Below, piece after piece: positions 51,878 through 59,501 of a stretch of DNA of 64,000 nt. A program made the position numbers and the translations under genes. The DNA comes from Corallococcus macrosporus (GTDB lineage: Bacteria > Myxococcota > Myxococcia > Myxococcales > Myxococcaceae). Each line of letters opens with the position of its first letter. The stretch's first letter is position 1. Location: contig NZ_JAFIMU010000007.1 of NCBI RefSeq assembly GCF_017302985.1, positions 2,232,001 to 2,296,000 of the forward strand, read 5' to 3'. Under the pieces are notes generated by a model that made no database searches, was not told the DNA's origin, and worked only from the letters and a program-made list of their open reading frames with translations.

Positions 51878-54106
51878 TCAGCGCCCGCGCACCGGGTCCT
51901 CGTGATGGTCGTGCCCTGGCCCGCCGAACGTTCCGGGCCAGGGTTCCTCCGCGGGCTTCAGGCCGGGGATGGGGAAGCGCCGGAAGCGCGCCTGGCTGGT
52001 CGCGTACGGGGGATCGCACTCGCCGCACGTCTCCGCGTCGTCCATCATCACCACGCTGTCCGGCCCCAGTTCCAGGAACTGCGCGGGCGTCGGCGAATCC
52101 GACACCGGGCACTGGAACACGTCGCTGCCGTCCTTCGCGCTCACCGCGAACAGCACCGTGCCCCGCGCATCCATGCCCGTGCCCAGCACCACCGTCTCCG
52201 GCGGCTGCCCGGGCCACGACGTCCAGCTGGCCAGCCGCACCTCCGGCGCCACCGGCCCCGGCCACCCCTGGAACCCATGCGTCCAGGAGCGCGCGAGCCC
52301 CGGCAGCGCGTAGCCCTCCAGCGTCCAGCCGCCCTCGGCGGTGTCCTGCGACGGCGAGGGAATCAGGTGCGCGGACGTCGCCAGCGCGCGGCCCAGCTTC
52401 CGGGGGAAGGTCTGCGAACCCACCGGCTGCCCGTCCTGCGTGCTCAGCGCCTGCGTGGAGCGTTCGTTGAGCAAGAGCCCGCTCACGATGGCCAGCTCCC
52501 CCGCGGCGAAGGCCTCCGTCTTGCGCCAGCGCGGCACCCCGTCCTGCGAGAACGCCATCAACAGCGTGGGCGCCCCCGGATACAGCGGCGCCCCGTCGTT
52601 CTGCGTGGGCCCGAACGCCAGGTACAGGTCGCCCGCCGCGTCGGACGCCACGCCGTACGGGTGCGGGTGGTTGCACTCGGAGAGCAGCGGATCCGCCAGC
52701 GCCTGCGCGGACACCATGCCGCCAAAGGCATCCAGCACCACCAGGAAGTAGCGCCGGCACAGCGTGTCGCGCGACGTGCCCGCGGGGTACGCCTCGAAGA
52801 GGGCCGCCAGCCGGTCCGGCTGCATCACCCCCAGCCGCGCCATGAACACCGTCGTCAGCCCCTGCGTGAAGTCCGGCCGCGCGGACGCCAGGTCGAACGT
52901 CCACCGGGGCGCGCCCGTCACCCGGTCCAAGAGCGACACCTGCCCGGAGTTCGGCAGGTCCATGCACAACAGCCGGTCGTTCCACAGCATGCACCGGCGC
53001 CCGGCCACGCTCGCGCGCACCGGCACCGGGCCCGCCGCGTCCAGCAGCGCCGGCACGAAGAAGCCCACCAGCGTCACATCCCCCGTGGGCCCCACCAAGA
53101 GGTCGTGCAGCGCCTCGCCGTTGGACTCCGCGTCGTAGGTCCAGTCCGGCACCACCGCCGTCGCGGCGGAGCGCTCGCACACGGAGCCCTTGCACCTGCC
53201 CGGCGCCTGGCACGGGCTGGACGGCGAGCACACGAAGTTGTCCGGCGGGTCGCGGCGCTGGCACGTCCCGTCCAGGCACACGTCCGCCACGTCACAGCCG
53301 CGCTCGGGGCCGCAGAACGTCCCGTCCTGCGCCTTCGCCAGCGTGCACCCCACCTTCGGGTCGCACGCGCCCACCTGGCACTTCCCGTCCCCCGGACACG
53401 GCGGCGCCGGCACCGACGTGCAGCCGTCCAGCGGGCTGCACACGTCCGTGGTGCACGCGTTGCCGTCGTCGCAGACGCGCTCCGTCCCCCGGCACCGCCC
53501 CGCCGCGCACGTGGCGCCCTGGATGCACGCGTTGCCCGGGTCGCACGCGGTGCCGTCCGGCAGCTCCGCCTCCACGCACGTCTCCGTCGCCACGTCGAAG
53601 GTGGAGGTGTGGCAGGCCACCGGCGTGGGGCAGTCCGGGAAGGGGTTCGCCTCCCCGCGCAGCTCCACCCGCACCTCCCCGCCCCCGGGCGCCCGGCCCA
53701 CCAGCGTGGCCGTCAGCACCCCGGTCGCCTCCGGCCGGTAGGACAGCCGGACCGGCACCTCGCCCGGCGCCATCCGCGCGGGCAGCCCGTCCGCGGAGAA
53801 GGGCGGCGCCAGCGCCGTCCACTCCACGTCCAGCGTCGTGCGGCCCGCGTTCACCACGCGCAGCTCCATCACCCGCTCCACCCCGGGGTAGCTGGGCGGG
53901 AACGCCACGGCCTCCTGGGAGACCCGCAGGAGGCTCCGGGCGCCCGTGAGCGGGGGCTGGTCCCGGCAGGCGCCCACGAACGCCAGGAGGGCGGCCAGGG
54001 CCATTGCCAGGGCCCTGGGAGGCGGAAGGGCCACCCCCGGCCAGCCCGTTGGAGCCTTCGGAAGCCCCGTCAGGCCCCCACTGCCCACCGTCCGCGTGCG
54101 CGCCAT
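51878..54106 (-). CDS. Lipoprotein with Hydin-like, Cys-rich and propeller parts
   Basis: 742 aa from ATG at 54106 (AGGAGG 4 nt upstream); the lipobox FVGAC is preceded by an unusually long N-region of about 46 residues. Residues about 55-150 are an immunoglobulin-like ASPM/SPD-2/Hydin domain (RVMELRVVNAGRTTLDVEWT, VRLSYRPEATGVLTATLVGR). Residues about 160-310 have Cys repeats (CDPGNACIQGATCAAGRC, VCDDGNACTTDVCSPLDGC). The remainder looks like a PQQ-type beta-propeller (GDLYLAFGP, GTVLFAVSAKDGSDVF). An outer-surface protein is likely; function unknown. Confidence 0.7.
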   Translation of the reverse strand: MARTRTVGSGGLTGLPKAPTGWPGVALPPPRALAMALAALLAFVGACRDQPPLTGARSLLRVSQEAVAFPPSYPGVERVMELRVVNAGRTTLDVEWTALAPPFSADGLPARMAPGEVPVRLSYRPEATGVLTATLVGRAPGGGEVRVELRGEANPFPDCPTPVACHTSTFDVATETCVEAELPDGTACDPGNACIQGATCAAGRCRGTERVCDDGNACTTDVCSPLDGCTSVPAPPCPGDGKCQVGACDPKVGCTLAKAQDGTFCGPERGCDVADVCLDGTCQRRDPPDNFVCSPSSPCQAPGRCKGSVCERSAATAVVPDWTYDAESNGEALHDLLVGPTGDVTLVGFFVPALLDAAGPVPVRASVAGRRCMLWNDRLLCMDLPNSGQVSLLDRVTGAPRWTFDLASARPDFTQGLTTVFMARLGVMQPDRLAALFEAYPAGTSRDTLCRRYFLVVLDAFGGMVSAQALADPLLSECNHPHPYGVASDAAGDLYLAFGPTQNDGAPLYPGAPTLLMAFSQDGVPRWRKTEAFAAGELAIVSGLLLNERSTQALSTQDGQPVGSQTFPRKLGRALATSAHLIPSPSQDTAEGGWTLEGYALPGLARSWTHGFQGWPGPVAPEVRLASWTSWPGQPPETVVLGTGMDARGTVLFAVSAKDGSDVFQCPVSDSPTPAQFLELGPDSVVMMDDAETCGECDPPYATSQARFRRFPIPGLKPAEEPWPGTFGGPGHDHHEDPVRGR

Positions 54107-54184
54107 CGTGCCTCCTGCCCTGCCTTTACACCCCTCCGCATCCCCGTGTCCCACGGCACCCCACCCCCCGGGGTTTCAGGATTG

Positions 54185-54209
54185 GGCACTTTCGTGCCTG
54201 AGTTTTTTT
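54185..54209 (+). terminator. Hairpin with T7 tract upstream of small ORFs
   Basis: GGCAC-TTTC-GTGCC, then TGAG and seven T. It looks like a weak intrinsic terminator, but no plus-strand gene ends just before it. It may be an attenuator in the leader of the 54292 gene. Confidence 0.35.
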
Positions 54210-54291
54210 CAGCCCCAAGGGTTTCGAGGCCCTGCAACCCCCCGGAACGACAGGCCTGTCGCAGGGTACGCTTCTGGCAACGGGCGCGGGG

Positions 54292-54582
54292 ATGACCCTG
54301 GCCGGCCCTTCGCACGTTTCTCCAGGATTGCAGGCGTTCACGGTGCTCATCGCCCGGGGCGTGCAGTCCACCGTGGACGGGCTGTCGGCCGAGGTCCGGC
54401 AGGCGGTGCTGGCCGAGCTGTTCCGCATGGGCACCGAGGCCTCCGAGAACCACTCGGGGCACACGCCCTGTCCTCCCTACACCCTGCGCCTGGACGTGGC
54501 GGACTGCCGGATGCACGTGGAGCTGGACCCCATGCGCACCCGCCTGTCCCTGACCGGCCTCACCCGGCCCCGGCCGCACTAG
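54292..54582 (+). CDS. Small hypothetical protein
   Basis: 96 aa. LQAFTVLIARGVQSTVDGLS, then EVRQAVLAELFRMGTEA form helices; the C-terminus has YTLRLDVADCRMHVELDP, a short beta hairpin. No family recognised. The next gene's GTG starts 8 nt after the stop with a GAGGA box overlapping this gene's end, so the two are probably one transcript. Confidence 0.5.
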   Translation: MTLAGPSHVSPGLQAFTVLIARGVQSTVDGLSAEVRQAVLAELFRMGTEASENHSGHTPCPPYTLRLDVADCRMHVELDPMRTRLSLTGLTRPRPH

Positions 54583-54589
54583 AGGAACC

Positions 54590-54916
54590 GTGAACGAGCG
54601 GTGGACGTACGGGCAGATGGTGCCCCGGCGCGCGGGCTACGAGGAGAGCTGGGAGCTCACCTACCGCGTGGAGCAGCTCCGGGAGCTGGTGGGCCACGAG
54701 CTGCGCCTGGACGCCGGGCTCGCGGCGGAGCTGGACGACACCCTGGCCCGCCTGGTCATGCGCAACCAGCGCCTGCGCGCCCTGCAGCGCATGGTGTCCG
54801 CGGAGCGGGAGCCGGAGGACCTGGTCATGCTCCGCGCCGCGCTGGAGGACATGGACCGGCAGCTGCTCCAGGAACTGCCCGGCCTGCTGGACCGGCTGCG
54901 CGCCACGCTCCTGTAG
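54590..54916 (+). CDS. Small helical hypothetical protein
   Basis: 108 aa from GTG, with GAGGA 4 nt before. Helical and charged: YEESWELTYRVEQLRELVGHELR, then AELDDTLARLVMRNQRLRALQRM and MLRAALEDMDRQLLQEL. A coiled coil or helical bundle. No family recognised. Second gene of a two-gene unit with the 54292 ORF. Confidence 0.55.
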   Translation: MNERWTYGQMVPRRAGYEESWELTYRVEQLRELVGHELRLDAGLAAELDDTLARLVMRNQRLRALQRMVSAEREPEDLVMLRAALEDMDRQLLQELPGLLDRLRATLL

Positions 54917-55224
54917 CAGCGTGTCCCCGCGCCGGAGGCCTGTCGGTTTCCGACTTGTGCACGGGCCCTGCTTCTTTTCACCAGTCTAATTGGAGTGTTG
55001 ATCAACTGGTGGAAGCGGTAGGGGAAGCCGAGTTGGGGACAAGTCAGCAAGCTTCCGGATTCATTCACGAATCGGCGATCTGCTACATGTGGGCAAATTG
55101 CCGGTTTCCCCCGGGCATCCACAGGGGGGCTTCCAGGCCCCCGGTTGTCCACAGGCCCGTCCACACCTTCCACAGGTGATCCACAGGAACCTGGGGGCAT
55201 CCTGGAGGCGACGAAGGACCCCGG
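54917..55224. other. Intergenic region with TCCACA array
   Basis: 308 nt between the small helical gene and the second PEGA kinase. The first half contains comparatively AT-rich DNA (54955-55020, TTCTTTTCACCAGTCTAATT). The second half holds the DnaA-box-like array described in the next entry. No coding potential. Confidence 0.6.
55115..55185 (+). promoter_or_regulatory. Cluster of five DnaA-box-like sites
   Basis: Nonamers GCATCCACA (55115), TTGTCCACA (55145), CCGTCCACA (55157), CCTTCCACA (55166) and TGATCCACA (55177) share the TCCACA core in one orientation within 71 nt. The E. coli-type consensus is TTATCCACA; the second site is closest, others match only the core. They end about 40 nt before the kinase start. 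Could be DnaA binding, another factor or low-complexity drift. Confidence 0.45.
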
Positions 55225-56961
55225 ATGCAACAGCCCTGTTATGGTCCGGCCCGGCTTTTCTCACGACGCGGGCGCCCTTTTTCCAAGGCGCTGGAGGATG
55301 GGCTCATCGACTTCCATCGGGGCGAGCGCATCGGGAAGTACGAGGTGCTCACGCAGCTGACCGTGGGCGGCATGGCGGAGCTGTTCCTGGGATACACGTC
55401 GGGCCCGGGCGGCTTCCGCAAGTACGTGGTCATCAAGCGCATCCTCCCGGACGCGCGCTCCAATGATCAGTTCGTCCGCATGTTCCTGGACGAGGCGCGC
55501 ATCACCGCGGCCTTCAACCACCCGAACATCGCGCAGGTGTTCGACCTGGGGGAGGAGGACGACGGGCTCTACCTGTCCATGGAGTTCATCGGCGGGCAGA
55601 ACCTCAACCAGGTGACGAGCGCGTGCCTGAAGAAGCGCCAGCCGGTGCCGCTGGCCTTCACCCTCTCCGTGGCCCGCGACGTGTGCCTGGCGCTGCACTA
55701 CGCGCACACCTTCACGTCCCCCGGCGGCGAGGCGAGCCCCGTCATCCACCGCGACGTGGCGCAGAAGAACATCATGGTGACGTACGACGGCACCGTGAAG
55801 CTGCTCGACTTCGGCATCGCCAAGGCGAAGAACAGCCTGGAGCGCACCAGCGTCGGCACGGTGAAGGGCACCACCGGGTACATGTCCCCGGAGCAGGTGC
55901 GCGGCGATCCGCTGGATGGCCGCAGCGACCTGTTCTCCGTGGGCGTGGTGATGCACGAACTCATCACCGGCGAGCGGCTCTTCGCGGGCAAGACCGAGCG
56001 CGACGAGATGGTGAAGATCCTCGAGGACGCCATCCCGTGGCCGTCCGTGCTCTTGCCGCACATCTCCGAGGACATCTCCCGCGTGGTGATGCGCGCGCTG
56101 GAGCGCAACGTGGACCGCCGCTACCCGTCCGGGCGGGACATGGCGCGCGCCATCGAGAAGGCGGCCGGCGGCAAGCTGATGGACGCCGAGCAGCGCGCCG
56201 CCCTCATGAAGAGCCTCTTCGCGGAGCGCATGGCGGCCACGCGCTCGCTATTGGAGAGCGCGGACGTCACCACCAGCAGCCAGGTGCTGGCGTCGGCGAA
56301 GCGGGCGCTCCAGAAGGACGACGGGCCGTACCTGCCGGAGCGCAAGGCCAACGCGCTCAGCGTCGTGGAGGCGCGCAAGAAGGCGGAGATCGCGAAGCTG
56401 CGCGCGGAAGGCCCCGGCAGTGACGACACCGCGCCCCCGGTGAAGCGCTCCAAGCTGGGCGCCGTCTGGGCGCTGCTCTCCCTGTCGCTCATCCTGGGCC
56501 TGGCCTACGGCGCGTTCCGGCTCACGAAGCTGCTGGAAGCCGAGGAGCCGCCTCCGCCCGACCCCTCGACCCTGGGCGCGATGGTCCCCCTGCGGCCGCG
56601 CGAGTCCCCCGCGCCCGACGCGGGCATGGCCACCGCGGAGGCGGACAAGGACAAGGACACGAAGGACGCCAGGGACGCGAAGGACCCCCGGGACCGGGAC
56701 GACTCCAGCTCCAGCCGGGTCACCGGCCGCAACCGGAAGGGCAAGGGCGAGGTGACGCTCTTCCTGGACGAGCCGGCGGAGGTCTTCCTCAACAACAAGT
56801 CCCTGGGACAGGCGCCGCTGGTGAAGCGCTCGCTGCCGGTGGGCCAGGCGGAGCTCGTCCTGGTGGGCGCGGACAAGAAGCGCCGGGTGCTCGCGGTGCC
56901 GGTGGAGGCAGGCAAGCCCGTGCGCCTCAACCTGAAGCTGAGGGAGCTGCCGGGCCGCTGA
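55225..56961 (+). CDS. Membrane Ser/Thr protein kinase with PEGA-like tail
   Basis: 578 aa; AAGGA lies 6 nt before the ATG. Kinase domain about 38-310: LTVGGMAELFLG, KYVVIKRILPD, HRDVAQKNIMVT (Asp177), LLDFGIAKAK, GYMSPEQVRGDP. As in the 44879 kinase, Ala follows HRD-V in the catalytic loop. Residues about 411-433 form a membrane segment (AVWALLSLSLILGLAYGAF), then a Lys/Asp-rich stretch (KDKDTKDARDAKDP) and a PEGA-like tail (about 508-575, VTLFLDEPAEVFLNNKSLGQ). Near-identical motif runs (FVRMFLDEA, TAAFNHP) with the first kinase show shared ancestry. Confidence 0.9.
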   Translation: MQQPCYGPARLFSRRGRPFSKALEDGLIDFHRGERIGKYEVLTQLTVGGMAELFLGYTSGPGGFRKYVVIKRILPDARSNDQFVRMFLDEARITAAFNHPNIAQVFDLGEEDDGLYLSMEFIGGQNLNQVTSACLKKRQPVPLAFTLSVARDVCLALHYAHTFTSPGGEASPVIHRDVAQKNIMVTYDGTVKLLDFGIAKAKNSLERTSVGTVKGTTGYMSPEQVRGDPLDGRSDLFSVGVVMHELITGERLFAGKTERDEMVKILEDAIPWPSVLLPHISEDISRVVMRALERNVDRRYPSGRDMARAIEKAAGGKLMDAEQRAALMKSLFAERMAATRSLLESADVTTSSQVLASAKRALQKDDGPYLPERKANALSVVEARKKAEIAKLRAEGPGSDDTAPPVKRSKLGAVWALLSLSLILGLAYGAFRLTKLLEAEEPPPPDPSTLGAMVPLRPRESPAPDAGMATAEADKDKDTKDARDAKDPRDRDDSSSSRVTGRNRKGKGEVTLFLDEPAEVFLNNKSLGQAPLVKRSLPVGQAELVLVGADKKRRVLAVPVEAGKPVRLNLKLRELPGR

Positions 56962-57033
56962 GTTCCGGGGTGGACGAAGGCGCGCTCGAAGGAGCGGCAC
57001 GGACGGAGGGCGTCCGCTATCTTCCGCCCCCTC

Positions 57034-57987
57034 ATGGCCCTCTCCCTTGGCTTCCTGATGGACCCGCTCGAGAGCGTGCGGGTGGACCACGACACGACGT
57101 TCTCGCTGATGCTGGAGGCGCAGCGGCGGGGGCACGACGTCTACTACTTCGAACAGGGGTGGCTGCGCTTCAACGGCCGGTGCTCGGAAGCGCGCATGCG
57201 CCGGGTGAAGGTGCGGCGGGAAGTGGGGCACCACTTCGACGTGCTGTCGGAGGACGTGCGGCCGCTGTCGAAGCTGGACGTGCTCTTCCTGCGCAAGGAC
57301 CCGCCGGTGGACGCGGACTATCTGCACGCCACGCAGCTGGTGGAGCTGTGTCCGGACCGCAAGCCCCTCTTCATCAACAACCCGTCCGGCATCCGCGACG
57401 CGAACGAGAAGCTCTTCACGCTGAACTTCCCGGACCTGATGCCGGAGACGCGCGTCACGCGTGAGCTGTCCGTGGTGCTGGAGTTCGCGGCGAAGAACGC
57501 GCAGGGCACCATCCTGAAGCCCATCGACGGCTTCGGCGGCAAGGGCATCCTCTTCCTCGCGCCGGGGGACCGCAACGCGCGCTCCATGGTGGAGCTGCTC
57601 ACGCAGGGCGGCAAGGAGCCCATCCTCGCGCAGGCCTACGTGCCGGAGAGCCGCCTGGGCGACAAGCGCATCATCCTGGTGGACGGAGACCCGGTGGGCG
57701 CGGTGCTGCGCGTGCCGTCGGACGCGGACCACCGGGGCAACATGGCCGCGGGCGGCACGCCGATGAAGGCGGAGATCACCGCGCGCGACCTCCACATCTG
57801 CCAGCGCCTCAAGCCCGCGCTCCAGGAGAAGGGGCTGACGCTGGTGGGCATCGACGTGCTGGGCGACTACCTCACGGAGGTGAACGTCACCAGCCCCACG
57901 GGCCTGGTGGAGGCCAGCCACCTGGACGGCGTCTCCTGCGAGGCGCGCGTGCTGGAAGTGGCCGAGCGGATGCACGGCGCGCGCTGA
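57034..57987 (+). CDS. gshB: Glutathione synthetase
   Basis: 317 aa, usual GshB length. It joins gamma-glutamylcysteine and glycine using ATP. SLGFLMDPLESVRVDHDTTFSLMLEA starts the preATP-grasp domain; LFLRKDPPVDADYL, FINNPSGIRDANEKLF, ILKPIDGFGGKGI (ATP-grasp lysine/glycine loop) and VGIDVLGDYLTEVNVTSPTG (metal ligands) are all characteristic. The methyltransferase gene follows after 2 nt, so they are cotranscribed. No gshA adjacent. Confidence 0.95.
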   Translation: MALSLGFLMDPLESVRVDHDTTFSLMLEAQRRGHDVYYFEQGWLRFNGRCSEARMRRVKVRREVGHHFDVLSEDVRPLSKLDVLFLRKDPPVDADYLHATQLVELCPDRKPLFINNPSGIRDANEKLFTLNFPDLMPETRVTRELSVVLEFAAKNAQGTILKPIDGFGGKGILFLAPGDRNARSMVELLTQGGKEPILAQAYVPESRLGDKRIILVDGDPVGAVLRVPSDADHRGNMAAGGTPMKAEITARDLHICQRLKPALQEKGLTLVGIDVLGDYLTEVNVTSPTGLVEASHLDGVSCEARVLEVAERMHGAR

Positions 57988-57989
57988 CC

Positions 57990-58769
57990 GTGGCGCCCGT
58001 CAATCCGGAGGACGGCGAGACGCTGGACTCCATTGGCACCGCGGACGTGCGCGTGTTCCAGCGCCGCACGGGCTACCGCTTCACGCTGGACGCGGTGCTG
58101 CTGGCGCACTTCGCGGCCTCGGAAGGCGGCGACCTTCCCGGGCCGGTGCTGGAGCTGGGCGCGGGCAGCGGCGTGGTGTCGCTGCTGCTGGTGAAGCAGT
58201 TCGGCGTCGCGGGGCCGGTGGATGCGCTGGAGCTTCAGCCTGCGGTGCACGCGCGGCTGACGCGCGCGGTGGCGCTCAACGGGTGCGAGGGCCGGGTGCG
58301 GCCGGTGCTCGGGGACCTGCGGCAGGCGCGGACGTTGTTCGTGCCCGGGGCCTACGCGCAGGTGGTGTCCAACCCGCCGTTCCGCCGGGCCGAGGCGGGC
58401 GTGGTGAGCCCGGACGCGGAGCGGGCCGTGTCCAAGTCGGAGGTGGCGTGTGACGCGCCCTCCGTGGTCGCGGCGGCGCGGCATGCGCTGAGGCCGGGCG
58501 GCGGCGTGAGCCTGGTGTATCCGGCGGCGCGGCTGGCGGAGGTGCTGGGGGTGCTCACGGGCGCGCGGTTGTTCCCCCGGGTGCTCCGCGCCGTGCACGC
58601 GCGGGTGGACGCGCCCGCGACGCGCTTCCTGGTGCAGGCGCTGCGGGACCAGGACCGGGGCCTGTCGGTGCGCGCGCCGCTCATCGTGCATGGCGACGGG
58701 CCCGGGGGGTACAGCGCGGAGGTGGCGGCGCTGATGGACGTGCCGCTGGCGGAGCGTGAAGGGGCCTGA
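57990..58769 (+). CDS. TrmN6-like tRNA(Val) adenine-N6 methyltransferase
   Basis: 259 aa from GTG, 2 nt after gshB. SAM-binding VLELGAGSGVVSLLL and LELQPAVHARLTRAVALNG, then catalytic VVSNPPFRRAEAGV; the NPPF motif is that of N6-adenine methyltransferases. YRFTLDAVLLAHFA near the start is the family's entry motif. TrmN6 (YfiC) modifies A37 of tRNA1(Val); target here inferred from family only. Confidence 0.85.
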   Translation: MAPVNPEDGETLDSIGTADVRVFQRRTGYRFTLDAVLLAHFAASEGGDLPGPVLELGAGSGVVSLLLVKQFGVAGPVDALELQPAVHARLTRAVALNGCEGRVRPVLGDLRQARTLFVPGAYAQVVSNPPFRRAEAGVVSPDAERAVSKSEVACDAPSVVAAARHALRPGGGVSLVYPAARLAEVLGVLTGARLFPRVLRAVHARVDAPATRFLVQALRDQDRGLSVRAPLIVHGDGPGGYSAEVAALMDVPLAEREGA

Positions 58770-58883
58770 GTGCCCGGCCGTTGGGCGTGGGGGCTTGCGA
58801 GCGTCGGGGCCGGATGCGCGGATGCGTCACAACGTATGGGGCACTTCACCCACCGGACGCCTGCGTCCCGAGAGGAGAGCCCC

Positions 58884-59390
58884 ATGAACGTGGCGATGCT
58901 CAACGAACAACCGTCGTTGCTGAAGTCGGCCGCGCTGTTGCCGCCGCGCCTGTCGCTGGGCGCGACGATGATCCACCACGGCCTGGCGAAGCTGAAGAAG
59001 GACGGCATCGCGCAGAGCGCGGGCATGTTCGAGCAACTGGGCATCAAGCCCGGCAAGCCGTGGGCGCTGGCCACGGGCATCACGGAGCTGGTGGCCGGGG
59101 TGAGCTCCATCCTGGGCATCGCGACGCGCCTCACGGCGGTGGGCGTCATCGTCACGCAGGCCATGGCCATCGCGAAGGTGCACGGGAAGAACGGCTTCGA
59201 CATGACGAAGGGCGGCTACGAGTTCAACGTGGCGCTCATCGCCATCGCGCTGGGCACGCTGATGCGCGGGCCGGGGCGGGTGTCGCTGCACAGCGCGCTG
59301 GAGCGGCGGGTGAAGCGCAAGGAGCTGAAGCACTTCCGGCTGCTGCCGCGTCAGCGCAGGGGCTCGGTGCTGCTCGACGCGCTCGGGTAG
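58884..59390 (+). CDS. DoxX-family membrane protein
   Basis: 168 aa from ATG at 58884, GAGAGGAGAG upstream. Four hydrophobic segments, with LGATMIHHGLAKLKK in the first (the DoxX HHG pattern) and ALATGITELVAGVSSILGIATRLTAVGVIVTQ in the middle. The C-terminus is basic (RRVKRKELKHFRLLPRQRR). DoxX proteins act in quinone-linked or redox membrane functions; specific role unknown. Confidence 0.8.
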   Translation: MNVAMLNEQPSLLKSAALLPPRLSLGATMIHHGLAKLKKDGIAQSAGMFEQLGIKPGKPWALATGITELVAGVSSILGIATRLTAVGVIVTQAMAIAKVHGKNGFDMTKGGYEFNVALIAIALGTLMRGPGRVSLHSALERRVKRKELKHFRLLPRQRRGSVLLDALG

Positions 59391-59501
59391 GCGGGGCGAG
59401 GGCCTTCAGGGGGTGTAGGGGTGTCGCCTGCCCGGCTGCTGGCGAGCCGGGCCCGTGGGTGGCACCCCTGCCCCCGTCCCATCCCGTAAGATGCGCGGGC
59501 C

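Noticed and set aside
55115-55185. Chromosome replication origin at the TCCACA cluster
   Set aside because: No dnaA, dnaN, gyrB or other origin-linked genes nearby, and most sites are far from consensus. Kept only as a possible DnaA-regulatory array.
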